A DNA stretch of 64,000 nucleotides. Origin: Colocasia esculenta (Eukaryota; Streptophyta; Magnoliopsida; Alismatales; Araceae). Positions 1 through 10,653 of this stretch are shown here, piece by piece. The notes under the pieces are model-generated. The model saw nothing but the letters and a program-made list of their open reading frames with translations, did no database searches and was not told the DNA's origin. Within the stretch, counting starts at the first letter, position 1. Each line of letters starts with the position of its first letter. The stretch spans positions 33,934,713-33,998,712 of the forward strand of contig CM024755.1 of NCBI GenBank assembly GCA_014218235.1, given 5' to 3'. Position numbers and translations under genes: made by a program.

Positions 1-198
1 TTACATGTACGCCTTTAGTGGGGTTTTGTACCTCCACTGGGCGTGTATGTAACAAGCCAAGTACATGGATGTCGACGACAGGGTGTATGTGCCTCTGTCG
101 GACGTTTACACGATGGTGGGTACATATGTGTTACCAGTGGGGTGTTTGTGCCTCCATAGGTTAACATGCCTCGACGCGTGTCTTTTTTTACGACACCG

Positions 199-440
199 GA
201 GGACTTAAGTACATGCCTCGACGTGTGTCGTTTTATGACATCGGAGGACTTAAACACATGTGCCTCGACGTATGTCGTTTTATGACATCGGAGGACTTAA
301 ACACATGTGCCTCGACGTATGTCGTTTTATGACATCGGAGGACTTAAACACATGTGCCTCGACGTATGTCGTTTTATGACATCGGAGGACTTAAACACAT
401 GTGCCTCGACGTATGTCGTTTTATGACATCGGAGGACTTA
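199..440. repeat. 47-bp tandem repeat, about five copies
   Basis: A unit containing ATGTGCCTCGACGTATGTCG and a downstream ATGACATCGGAG recurs every 47 bases (junctions near 244, 291, 338, 385 and 432). The central copies are nearly identical and the first is diverged. It lies inside the LTR-like block and probably arose by slippage in its U3. The copies abut directly, with no unique spacers. Confidence 0.85.
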
Positions 441-929
441 AGTGCAAACACTGAGAGCTATGTGACAACCTGTGGCGTCCTCCTGCGGACGTGGCGCAAC
501 GCAGCCCGAACGCTGAGAACGGAACACCAGCGGGTGCCAAAGATGGCTCTTCAGCACGTGCGGCCTATTTAAGCTCACGCACGGATCACGCTCTGGGCAC
601 GGACGGATCGGCGCACTGGGAGCGTTCTTGGGTGGAAGCCGGGGTTTCTGGGCCGAAGATGGCATATGGAGCAACGGGGGTATGCCCCCCCCTATTTATA
701 GGATTCGCGGGGGGCATACCGGCGGGGTACCCTCCCCGGCGGAGGTGTCGCGGGCACGAGCGTCGAGGGCGAGCGCGAGCGCCGAGGCTGGGCGCGAACC
801 GACGGGGGTGCTGGGCGCAAGGCAGACTGGCGGAGAGGGGCCGCCAGTCAGGGGGCCTGACCGGCGAGGGTGCCCGAGAGAGAGGGCGGACTGGCGGAGG
901 GGGGCCGCCAGTCAGGGGCTAACCGGCGC

Positions 930-1215
930 CCCCCCCCTGGCAGGGGCCGAACCGGCGGCCCCCCCTGCGCGGGGGCAGGGGGCCGAACCGGCGGCCCCCC
1001 TGCGCGGGGCAGGGGGCCGAACCGGCGGCCCCCCTGCGCGGGGCAGGGGGCCGAACCGGCGGCCCCCCCCCTGCGCGGGACAGGGGGCCGAACCGGCGGC
1101 CCCCCTGCGCGGGGCAGGGGGCCGAACCGGCGGCCCCCCCCCTGCGCGGGACAGGGGGCCGAACCGGCGGCCCCCCCTGCGCGGGGCAGGGGGCCGAACC
1201 GGCGGCCCCCCCCCC
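930..1215. repeat. 34-37 bp GC-rich hairpin minisatellite
   Basis: The core CCGAACCGGCGG recurs with CCGA at 947, 983, 1017, 1051, 1088, 1122, 1159 and about 1193, that is every 34-37 bases. Each unit holds a perfect 8-bp inverted repeat (GGGGGCCG, loop AACCGG, CGGCCCCC) followed by a weaker CTGC/GCAG stem, so either strand can form a row of GC hairpins. G-runs of five or more recur too. Length changes are mainly in the C-runs. The same motifs continue imperfectly to about 1300. Confidence 0.9.
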
Positions 1216-1327
1216 CCGCGCGAGGCAGGGGCTGACCGGCGCCCCTGTAGGGGCGCGAACCGGCGGCCCCCCCTCACTGGCGGGGGGGGCCGACCGGCGG
1301 CCCCCATGGGGCCTCATTGGCCCACCA

Positions 1328-1338
1328 CCTATTTAAGG
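1328..1338 (+). promoter_or_regulatory. TATA-like box of the LTR-like block
   Basis: CCTATTTAAGG sits inside a short palindrome (CACCT/AGGTG) directly after the GC hairpin array, and is followed by a C/T-rich leader (CCTCCCTCCCTTCTC). The same CTATTTA word occurs near 563 and 686. The position fits the R-region start of an LTR. Promoter activity is inferred. Confidence 0.4.
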
Positions 1339-1798
1339 TGGGGCCTCCCTCCCTTCTCTTTCACTTTCTCCGCGCTTTCCGGGAGAAAACCCGGGAGAGA
1401 GCTCTTGTGGGCCTCCCGCATCCGGTTTGTTTGTCGACGGCCGTGCCGTGCACGTACACACGTGCGCCGCTTGTGCTTCTCCGGCCGTCCTACGTGCGCT
1501 TGTCCTCGTTTTTGAGGAGCACGTGCATTTGATCGCTCGGAACTCATCGGCTTCGGGCGCGACTCCGCACTCCGCCTCGGACGTGGATTTCTTGACATCC
1601 GGGGTACGTACTCTTCGCCGACGAAGACTCCTCGGGCTTCTCGCTTCCGGGTCGCCGTGGTTTAGCGCGGATACTCGGACTCGTTGGTTTCTGACGTCCG
1701 AGCGGGGATCGGGAGTTTATTCCCGATTCTCTTAGGGCGTATCCGTCGCCCGGGGTTTGTTTAGGCCCGGATATTTTTCGGGTTCAACAGTGCGCCAC

Positions 1799-2373
1799 TC
1801 AAAAGCAACCTTATTTAGGTGATATTTGTGAATTACCACAAAAATCATATAGGGCTCGCTGTCTTTTACACAAAAAATAAAAATGAAATATTACCAGTAG
1901 TCAACACTTTCTCTTTGAATAGTTGGTGTAGTGTATTACACATGTTATTTAGCTTAGGGTTGTGAGAATGTGGAATTTTTCTTCACAGATATCCACTTGG
2001 AAAGAGAACATAAGATAAAATCTCTCAAACATATTTCTCAGAGAAAATTGTGGTCATCATTGTACCCTGTCTCCATTACCAGTCCAAGTGCTCCTATTAA
2101 TAAACAGTCAACATTGTCATTAACATTTTAATTCTATTTTACTCTTCAGATGTCATTGTAGTCCAACAACATATCATTCCTCCATGGTTACATTTCAGCT
2201 TGATGGGTTACTTTTGTGTCACATCTCTTCAGTGAAAGGTATGCACTTGGAAATTGGAACAAATGAGCCACTCATCAATCAAAAAGCATGGTTCTCATTA
2301 AGATTATACAACATTAGAAATGAAGAGAGTTTTTTGAAGGCAAGAATGATTAGAGTTGATTGTGGAAATGTAC
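1799..2373. other. AT-rich spacer, no gene seen
   Basis: I see no coding exon, RNA gene or repeat in this stretch. It separates the LTR-like block from the 3' end of the spinster pseudogene. Confidence 0.5.
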
Positions 2374-2780
2374 CTGAAAAACACCAACTAGAGGTGAAGA
2401 TGGCAATGGAAACAGTAGACATAGCCATAGATAGCGGTATCATGCTGAGCTTGACGCAATGAAGACAGACAAAATTCACAGGTCCCCGAAAAAGAAAGGT
2501 TGAAACAATAGATTCATGAGTACAATGAGAACACGGCCTAAGTGAGAACAAACAACATCAGCCTCACAGTTAATTTTAGCCTTCATATGACAGCCCAAGC
2601 AGGTTTATGCATAATAATCATGGTTGACATGCAAAATGCAGACTAATGGCAATTAATTAGCCATAAGAAGCCAACAAAAAAATTCGCATGTATATTATAT
2701 GACCAGCATAAGGTATGTACAACCTTATAGGGTGTTTTGAAACACTTTTTTAACGTAATTTAAAGGTAAAAGTATACTAA

Positions 2781-2855
2781 TAAAATTCTCATCTGAATTA
2801 TTCAAATTTCTATTACTACTAAAATTCTCATCTGAATTATTCAAATTTCTATTCA
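2781..2855. repeat. 39-bp tandem duplication
   Basis: AAAATTCTCATCTGAATTAT and the following bases occur twice in a row, starting at 2782 and 2821. The copies are almost identical. It lies inside the inferred last intron of the spinster pseudogene and nothing suggests a function. Confidence 0.75.
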
Positions 2856-5711
2856 CATAATTGAAACCTTCACATGTCTTGCTGACATTTCCTTTTGCCT
2901 TTAAGTTGTCTAGAAGGACCGCCGCCATTTAAAGAGAAGGTAATAGGTGGATTGGGCTGCTTAATCAGGCAACCCAAGGCCAAGGTCAACATTCATGAGA
3001 GAAGAGGGAAAAAAGAATGGAAAGAGGAGAGGTAGCAAGATTCTTCACATCGAAAGAGAGCAGATAGGAAGTTCCAGCACTTTTGGGGGGAAAACATAGT
3101 GTCCTATTTGTTTTTATTTTGAGGAAGTTTATCAAAGGGGACAACTCTTTCCTAAAGGTTAGTGGAGATTTAACTAGATAACATTTTAAGGGCACTTTCT
3201 CTCTTGAAGATGTTTATTTTGAGGGTGTTTCCTCTCTGAATAATATTCTAAGAAAGAAATTGTCCCAAAAACGTAACCAAGCACCTTACTATGCTCCAAA
3301 AAAGAGGATATAGGACATGAACAAAAGTGCAACTTAATTTGTATGTACACGAGAATAAGAGACAGATTGTTTCAAAGACCAAGAGTGATGTTTAAGATAG
3401 CTTGTCATGTAGCACATGATGCATGCTTCCCCAACAAAGGAGTCAGAAATCTGAACCCAGTTTGAAGTACCAACGAGAAAATGAAGCCCGAGGCATAACG
3501 TAAAGCAGTAGTATTGAATTTGAAATTTTGAAAAAGCTACATCTGTTACAGATAATTTTCCTTCAAAGAACAAAGGAAATGAAGTTAGATTGATATCAGA
3601 AATAAGAAATAAATAAGACCTTAGGCCTGTTACTTATGATACCATTCCAATGTAGTATCAAATTATGATGTTAGGTCATAGAGATAAATGAAATATGCAT
3701 ATGCATTAATTGTTATTTGCCTTTATGCACAAGCGCATGTAAGTATATACCACAATGCTGCCTGGAAGTCATTCACACCAGTAAAAGGGCATGTGCTACC
3801 TCTACTAGCATCTCCAAAATGAATAACCAGGTTTCATCACACGTAGACAAATTAGAGATACCACACGTCACAGCCACATGAGAGAAAGCAAAGGAACAAA
3901 AGAAGGGTACCCACTTCCTCATATTTTGGTAGTTTACCAACAACTACACCAACACGCCATGAACGTACTGGTACCTGAAGCAGTACTCTTTATTGTGTTA
4001 ATAACCTTCAATGATTAATTCATTTTAAAAAGTATAGAACCCTAGTTATAGATATTTAAATCACCAGTCTAGAAATAAAATTAAAAAAAAAAATCAAACT
4101 TTCAAACTTAATTGGTTCGAGCTTCTTTCTGAGAATTAATTTGCAATATACAAAGTTACAAACACTTGGCACACCATCAACAGAGAAAAAATATCAACAT
4201 AACTAAATACCTGGGCCCATCACTATTCCTAAGCTGATATGACCAAGTCTGAAATGACTTAAAAGTCATCCCTTGTTCTCTTTGTGTAAACCTACTGACC
4301 CAAGATTGTATTTCAACATTTTCCATGGAGAGCAAAGAAGAAGTAAAGCCAGAACTAGTATATGAAAATTATAAAGTACTCTTTCTAGTTCATAAGATGC
4401 TAGCAAGGGCTATCTGAACATTTGTCCTTTTCACCCAATCTCCCTTTCTATTTTGAGAAAATTTAACACTTATAGATAAAGCTACAAGGATCTGGTGAAT
4501 CCATTATGGACATGGACCTGATTCCTAATCTCCTTGCCTCGACACCTTTGGTTGGAGACAAGAAGATGCTCTGCGAAAAATCTGAGAAGTAAATGTCAGA
4601 GAAAAAGTACCAAAATAAAAAAAGGTCAGAGAAGTGCCATCAAGCGATAAGCCAGAAATGAAGAAGAAATTGAAAGAAAGGAAGGATATCAAAAATGTAA
4701 CGCCAGGACCTGTGTTGCAAATATAATCAGCTTCCCAACTGAGAAGAGTGCTAAGAAAACCATACAGATTCCTTAGGCAAAAGGCACCAAAACAGAATAT
4801 TCTCCCTATAAAGTTGCTTCAGAAAGAAGCTGCAGTTTGAGGTAAACTCTAAATAATGCTAAAAGAATTAAGTAAAATTGATTTGGAGCATCTCTAATGC
4901 CTCGTGAATAATGAAGCTCAGAAGGCTGATATATGTTTATCCATATAATGTTTACCTTAAAAGCATTAGATATTGTAGATGGCATTAGGTCAAGAACAAA
5001 ACCACCAGCCAATGTTCCAAAGACTCCGCAGATTATTGTCATCCCTCCAAAAACCAGATCTGCATTTTTCTGGGGAAAGTATATATATATTAGAAAAAAC
5101 AATTTTAGTTCTTAAAGCTTAAAGGTATCAATAGATGAAAAAAACAATCTTGAAAAGTATATTCGCAAATCAATCTTCCATTATAATCAATATTAAGATA
5201 GTCATTAACTTTCTGCATGACTGGTGTATAGTGTATGCAGAATCAGGACTATATAATCCAATTTATTGTACAAAATGGGAGGGTCGAAAAAGAAATAACC
5301 TCATAACATGTCCATGTTCAGTTGTAGGTGATGACGCAGCGGGTGAGGGCTTTCTCTATCACCTTGTCAGATATCATTCTTTTAAATGTTCTTTTCTTGT
5401 ACCTTTTTGTTTTGCCTTTTAATGAAAAGTGGCCTTTTTGGTCACTTTGCAAGAAAAACATATTCCCAAACCCTGAATCATGTCATTTCAGAAAAACTTT
5501 TATTTTGGAAAAAGCATGTTCACCCATGGGATTGATGTTGACAATAATGGAGCCTGATTTTAGAAGTCCCACATGTATGCTCATGTATACTCTTCAAGCA
5601 AAATGAAGGGAAACCCTTCACTCACTGACAAACTACAAACAAATGTCAATAGATACTAAGTAAAAGTTGCCATTTTGGAGCAGTTCCAGGAAAAGTTTCC
5701 TTGATGTATGC

Positions 5712-6065
5712 TGTTGGTGGTTTAGTCCCATATTGGAAATCCATGGGATTTCACCTCTACATATGTAGAGGATTCCGTCAACTCAATGCCTATGTTTTGG
5801 TTAAGAATTTGGGCCTTTAATATGGTATTAGAGCAGACGTTTCAAAAAACACATGGTATCAGAGCGGGCTTACCCATTGGATCATCTCTCCAAATGTGGA
5901 CACTTGACCCTATCTGTGTTGCACCCCAAGCCGGTTGGTTTGGCACGAGGGGGAATGTTGTGGTTTAGTCCCATATTGGAAATCCATGGGAGTTTCACCT
6001 CTATATATGTAAGGATTCCATCAACTCAATGCCTAGGCTTTGGGTTAGAGTTCAGGCCTTTAACA
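5712..6065 (+). mobile_element. Complete TRIM retroelement (354 bp) with target-site duplication
   Basis: Two direct repeats of about 110 bp (5712-5822 and 5956-6065) share TTTAGTCCCATATTGGAAAT and ATTCCRTCAACTCAATGCCT. Both start with TGTTG; the right copy ends in CA and the left in TA. The left repeat is followed at once by TGGTATTAGAGC and, 31 bases later, by TGGTATCAGAGCGGG, the classical initiator-Met tRNA primer-binding site. A purine run (GCACGAGGGGGAA) precedes the right repeat. The 5-bp direct repeat TATGC flanks the element (5707-5711 and 6066-6070). There is no coding capacity, so this is a terminal-repeat retrotransposon in miniature that depends on other elements' enzymes. Confidence 0.88.
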
Positions 6066-6599
6066 TATGCCAAACCCCAGCTTCGGGAAGGGTCCACTAC
6101 AACCACCAACTCCCAAGTAACCCAATAACAACCCCACTCCCAAGTTGGGTAACAAGGTGATGGATATGAAACATTTACAGAAAGGATATGTTGGTCACTG
6201 GAAGAAGAGAACCGAGAAAATAGAGTTACGACTGTATGCCAGAATAGGAAATTATGAATTTCAAAATAACATTAGAAAACTATAGAACTGCAGAAACAGA
6301 GTCCAGTATTAAGAGTAGGGAAGTCCAAGCCCAATAATCAACCTACTTCAGTTTGAAATCCATACCGCACGACAAATATTATAAAAAGGCAAATAATTCT
6401 AAATGAAATTCTCATGAAGTGTGCACAATAAACATTTAATGCACTACCATATGGTAAATGGAATGAGCTGCCTTTGGGCCCCAATAAGAATAAGCTCCAA
6501 CAACAAAACTGTATGCTATGTAGCCTGGCACAATAGCTGACATTGGAGAAGTATCAGAGAAAAAGCATAGTGATAAATAACAACATAAACAAGAGATAC

Positions 6600-8683
6600 A
6601 TCAAAAGAAAAGAATTTGAAATAGTGACTATTTAAGATTGCATCATCGAAGTTACCAAGCCTACAAATATTTACAAAAAGGGGCAACTGTTATAGAGAAC
6701 CAAACAAGAAGGATGCTTATCGACCATCAGCAATACAGTCACTTTCATAGGATCAAGGCATAATTCAACAAAAAAGAACTTTAAGATTTAACAAAATTAA
6801 TTTAATACACAACATTTTCTGAAAAGGACAATATGTTTAACATTAATAAATTTAATAAGATTTTTAATAAATTTTAAAGTATCGTGGAATTTATCAGATT
6901 GAACCATTTTTTCCTCTTAATCAGAAAATGGTGCAAGCTAGTCTCACAAATTGAAATATGATATTAGTTGTCAATAAAAGATGGCCAAAAATTCACCAAG
7001 GACATTTGTGACAAGACCATATCACGCATGAGAATCTTCAGATCTTTCCAGAATCTTACGACTTGACCCAAAATCTTCTGGGATCTAATCATGGAAGAAA
7101 CCAGTGACATTAAATAACATGGATATTATGTATCATCCTTCTGCTCTATAAAACAGCTAATAATGATCATTATAGCAGAAAATGATGAGAAAAACCCTTA
7201 GAATGATAAAAATAATATGTATTCAAAAATAAGAAGGAAGGTACTTTATCCTATATAGATTTTCTCCATGCTACTCATCATCTTTCTCACTGTTTGCTTT
7301 TGTTTTCATTTTATTCCACAAAAGAATAGAAGCACTCATATCGAACTAAATGAAAGTTAATATAGTTTGTGCTTTCAAAAAATTTAAGAAACACCCAAAC
7401 TCAGTAAACAGAACGTTGCTCCAATGATCAAATGTATGATCAACTAACCTCTATACATTAATTCCTTCCAAGTGGCAGCAAAAACTTACAGGACTTGTGA
7501 AGAGACTCATGATGTGCATCTGACCAGATTTTTTGTTAAGGGACCGATGCATGTATAAATATGCAAAATAACTTCAAATGCACACTGACATACAAAAAAA
7601 TAAATATAAATCGTGGAATGAGGTTGTTGGTCGAAAGTTTACAAAGCAAGATGTCAAAAGTGAATTAGTAGAAGGTAAAACTTTGTTTTAATAGAAAATT
7701 GTTAATTCATTATTTCCAGACTAAAACGGACAAATAAAACAGTACATGTACACTATTGCAGTAGTGCCAAAGTTATACGAATTTTGCTGATTTTATATTT
7801 ATGAATGTGCATAAATTTTTGAATATATGTAGAAATAAAGCATCTATACATGCACTTTAATATCTGTGAACCTGGGGAAACATGCAGTAGATGCTATTGC
7901 TCACCAGTTCCTAGACACCAAATCAAATAAGTCAGGGTGAAGTAGGGTCAAGAGATTTGAAGAAATATGCTATCTGAGGTACAAAAACCACATGCTACAG
8001 TTTTGAAACCTGTTGGAAGTATTGGACTGGACAATCCAACTCAAAACCTTAATGATTGAATAAAAAGAGCCAACATAATCTGATTCCTGATGAGAATCAT
8101 AACCTCTCAATGAAGGCATGAATCAGATATCAGTATTACAGGTTAAAAAGAAAAGAATTTCAAATATTAAAACCAATTCCAAACCACAACGAAGTCAAAA
8201 GGTGAACCCCTCTCCAGAAGGAATTGATAACAGCAGATAACCATTAAATTGATTACAAGAAAGTTTACAACCAGATTGGTTCGAGGCAGTACATACATGA
8301 TACTTTGGTACTATGTAATCGACATATGGAATTTTTAACTTGAACGGAATGCAAAAAGCATATACATACTTGGTGTGTTTTCCTGGTTCTAAACCAAAAG
8401 TGATGACAGGAAAAGGCCACCATGGGGGAACCCACATAAGTAAACCCTGCAACTCTAGAGTCTAGAGATATGCTGTGCAGCAGAAAATTGAACCAATATC
8501 AATTGTGCTTAACAAACCTATCAGTAGGCCATTCAGATAATAGATGTTCTATCAATGAGCAAAAAACAAATTCCTGTTGTCTCAATCCTTCTCAAAAAAA
8601 GACCAACTATATATTCATAAGGGTACCCTGTATTGAATCACAGCGCAGCATACGTCCATAAAGTGGATTTGTTTTGCAGATCC
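6600..8683. other. AT-rich non-coding region between pseudogene and PTF2
   Basis: I looked here for the missing 5' exons of the spinster pseudogene and found none I could support. A minus-strand open frame at 8195-8452 has no family motif I recognise. Otherwise I see only AT-rich sequence. Confidence 0.4.
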
Positions 8684-10234
8684 TCATTTGTCCATGTTCA
8701 CAGAACAAAAAACATGCAGATCCAACAATCTACTGTAGTGTCCCTCCTCGATCTCTTCCTCATTCACCTGGTGCAAGAGGAGCAACTCAATTAAGCAATC
8801 CTCCCAATCAATAGTGCCAGCATCAGCATCCTGCTTGTGTCGTTTCGTGGTTTTCAGTCTCTTCTGAGGGAGGCCATCCTCCCTTGCATGCAGTTCAGTC
8901 GAAGGCGGTCTCATAACCTTGTTAATCCGATTTTTCGCAGCATCAATCTTCTTCCTCCTCCTTTCCCGTGCTTCTAGTCCAGCCACAAACGATGGGGGAG
9001 GAGCATCATAACCGACATCCCTCTCCAGTATCTCCTCCAAAGAGAGATTTTCACTTGATGCACTAATGCAACTGATAAAAGGTTGAAGAAGTCGAGCGCT
9101 CTCCATCTTCCTCTTCTTCGCCAAACTCTTTGCAGACTCCCCTGACGGCTCTACAGCATCACAACTCTCCATTGCCTTCTTGTAAGCACGCAACAAGCAC
9201 TCTGCTGACAGCTTAACCGTCTCAATGTCCTTGCAGCCTGTGGCATCTGTGTCACTAACAATGCTCTTGTTGAAATACACAGAATCGTTCCCCTCACAGG
9301 ATAGATATCCACCAAATGCACGCTCCAAACCAAAACTAAAATGATCCATATCTAAAGTTCCCACATTTGCCTTCATTTCCATACATCTAAAGAGTAGGGG
9401 AGCATTGTGGACGATGTTCTTAAGTGTGACGTCCTCCCCCCATGGCAACAGTGCCTTGGCAACCTTGACCAGGGTCTCCATGAGCTCTTTCTTCCTCAGC
9501 TTGCTCGTGTGGCTGCCAGCGTATATCTCCTTCGCAATTTCCTCAACGTTGGCCTTCACGCCGTTCACCTCTGCCACAAACGATGCCACGGCAGCCACCA
9601 ATGGGAGGGGCTGCCTCCCCGTTGTGAGGAACCACTTCACGGCACACAGCAGCAAGAACCTGCCCTGCCTCACCATCTCCTCCGCCCTCTCCTCATCCAC
9701 GCCCGCCAGACTGGGGCATGTCCTCACCGCCCTCTCCAGGGACCGGAAGATGTCGAATTCTGGGATCTGGTCGAGGCCGAGGAAGCCGATCACACGGGTC
9801 ACCATCCGGCCAACCTCATGGGGGTCGCTCCCAATCGTGGCGGCGGCCTCGGCAATGGCGAGGGGCAGGTGGCTCCTCCGCATGACAATGCAGGCACAGG
9901 CGGCGACGAGGACGGGGAACCAATCCCCAACGCCGAATTCACCGTCGGTGACCTCGGAGACCATGGCGCGGACGTCGGCAGCGCGGGCGGCGGAGAGGCC
10001 GAGCCTGGAGGTAATGTCGGAGATCTGGACGTCGGCCTGGCGAATCTTGCGATCTCGATAGGTAAGGTCGCCGACGGACTGAACAATGGCGCCGAGGGCA
10101 TGGCCATCGGAGGTGAAGGCCTGGAGCTGGAAGTTGTCGGCGGCCTGCTCGGCGCCGCAGGAGGAGCAGACACGGAGGCCACAGGATAGGTCGAGCACGA
10201 CGCTCCTCTCGCCGCAGTGCTTGCAGCGATCCAT
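8684..10234 (-). CDS. PTF2: Plant-specific TFIIB-related protein PTF2
   Basis: One uninterrupted exon of 516 codons. The start ATG at 10234 directly precedes a TFIIB-type zinc ribbon: Cys4, Cys7, Cys23 and Cys26 in CKHC ... CSSC. An alpha-helical core follows at about residues 60-280 that reads like the paired cyclin-like folds of TFIIB (EVGRMVTRVIGFLGL, AVKWFLTTGRQPLPLVAAVA, KANVEEIAKEIYAG). The C-terminus is basic and then acidic (KKRKMES, RERRRKKIDAAKNRINK, EEEIEEGHYSRLLDLHVF). This order and length match plant PTF2 (Arabidopsis At4g35540, about 520 aa), a TFIIB/BRF relative thought to act with RNA polymerase in the nucleus and needed for pollen germination and embryogenesis. The N-terminal half is much richer in GC than the C-terminal half. 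I see no frame damage. The assignment to PTF2 rather than another BRP rests on the C-terminal half and the single-exon structure. Confidence 0.88.
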   Translation of the reverse strand: MDRCKHCGERSVVLDLSCGLRVCSSCGAEQAADNFQLQAFTSDGHALGAIVQSVGDLTYRDRKIRQADVQISDITSRLGLSAARAADVRAMVSEVTDGEFGVGDWFPVLVAACACIVMRRSHLPLAIAEAAATIGSDPHEVGRMVTRVIGFLGLDQIPEFDIFRSLERAVRTCPSLAGVDEERAEEMVRQGRFLLLCAVKWFLTTGRQPLPLVAAVASFVAEVNGVKANVEEIAKEIYAGSHTSKLRKKELMETLVKVAKALLPWGEDVTLKNIVHNAPLLFRCMEMKANVGTLDMDHFSFGLERAFGGYLSCEGNDSVYFNKSIVSDTDATGCKDIETVKLSAECLLRAYKKAMESCDAVEPSGESAKSLAKKRKMESARLLQPFISCISASSENLSLEEILERDVGYDAPPPSFVAGLEARERRRKKIDAAKNRINKVMRPPSTELHAREDGLPQKRLKTTKRHKQDADAGTIDWEDCLIELLLLHQVNEEEIEEGHYSRLLDLHVFCSVNMDK

Positions 10235-10403
10235 GGCGGCGGGGGGAGGCGCCCCTCTGCGCCGCCGCCTCGCGGCAGGGCGTTAGGGGACCAGCCGGGA
10301 CCGGCGGGAGCAGCTCTACCTCTTCTTCCCCTCCACCCCCCGGCCACCACGTCGAACCCTAACAAGCCCGCGCCGTCGTCTCCGCCTCCTCTTCGCGGGG
10401 TCC

Positions 10404-10653
10404 CGCTCTGCCCCCGCCGCAGGGTCTCCAAGCCCGCCCCGGCGACCCCAACTCGTATATATAGGTTTTGGTCGGACTAGGTTGTAGTTTCTGTCTACGA
10501 ACTTGAAGGATAGAGTGCATAACGGGCTCGCGCTCTGCCCCCGCCTCAGGGTCTCCAGGTCCGCCCCGGCGACCCCAACCCGTATTTAGGTTTTGGTCGG
10601 ACTAGGTTGTAGTTTCTGTCTGCTAAAAGTGAAGGATAGAGTGCATAACGGGC
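10404..10653. repeat. 125-bp tandem duplication in the PTF2 promoter
   Basis: The block starting CGCTCTGCCCCCGCC and ending ATAGAGTGCATAACGGGC is present twice (about 10404-10527 and 10531-10652; offset 125-127 bases). The copies differ at a few bases. The main difference is that the gene-proximal copy has TATATATAGG where the distal copy has TATTTAGG. Confidence 0.9.
10455..10465 (-). promoter_or_regulatory. Likely TATA box of PTF2
   Basis: On the minus strand the sequence reads ACCTATATATACG, about 220 bases before the PTF2 start codon. Transcription from about 30 bases downstream would give a 5' leader near 190 bases. The duplicate copy farther out has lost this TATA (CCTAAATACG), so only the proximal copy should position transcription. 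Confidence 0.5.

Larger units (their letters stand above)
1..1798 (+). mobile_element. GC-rich LTR-like block, cut by the window edge
   Basis: From base 1 to about 1798 the sequence is much richer in G and C than what follows. It has two tandem arrays (199-440 and 930-1215) and three TATA-like CTATTTA motifs (near 563, 686 and 1329). It ends in GGTTCAACA, after which ordinary AT-rich DNA begins. Arrays, then a TATA box, then a GC-rich leader, then a CA end is the order of U3-R-U5 in a plant LTR, so I infer the 3' part of a large LTR retrotransposon or solo LTR in plus orientation. No primer-binding site follows base 1798, which fits a 3' or solo LTR. The 5' end lies outside the window, so the target duplication cannot be tested. 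The long open frames across 628-1515 come from the GC-rich repeats and are not genes. Confidence 0.45.
2374..6524 (-). pseudogene. Spinster-type MFS (sphingolipid transporter-like) pseudogene, 3' half only
   Basis: Four exon-like blocks on the minus strand match the C-terminal half of plant spinster-homolog transporters, which are 12-helix membrane proteins of the major facilitator superfamily. They are 6448-6524 (GYIAYSFVVGAYSYWGPK), 4956-5069 (KNADLVFGG ... GGFVLDLMPSTISNAFK), 4710-4829 (FCLRNLYGF ... IIFATQ) and 2374-2485 (GPVNFVCLHCVK ... PLSMAMSTVSI). Splice borders of the first three are normal. Damage is clear. Block 4710-4829 has a one-base loss that creates a TAG, and later a compensating one-base gain. 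Block 2374-2485 has lost its acceptor AG (GG at 2487-2486) and has an internal deletion of roughly 17 bases with a frameshift before PSSPLVGV. I could not find the N-terminal exons between 6.5 and 8.6 kb, nor the last exon below 2374. A TRIM sits in the intron at 5712-6065. Confidence 0.8.

Noticed and set aside
199..440. Regularly repeated 47-bp unit, at first glance like a CRISPR array
   Set aside because: The units abut directly with no unique spacers, the setting is a plant nuclear genome, and no cas-like gene is present.
628..1515. Long open frames in several phases on both strands, rich in Arg, Gly, Pro and Ala
   Set aside because: They are produced by the GC-rich 34-37 bp repeat, which lacks stops in most frames. 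They overlap each other and show no domain.
8195..8452. Minus-strand open frame that might be a missing spinster exon
   Set aside because: The residues (WVPPWWPFPVITFG) do not align with the expected spinster segment, and flanking splice sites are not convincing.
9405..10189. Plus-strand open frames of 218 and 260 codons opposite PTF2
   Set aside because: They are shadows of the GC-rich first half of PTF2, which has a clear zinc ribbon and family match on the other strand.
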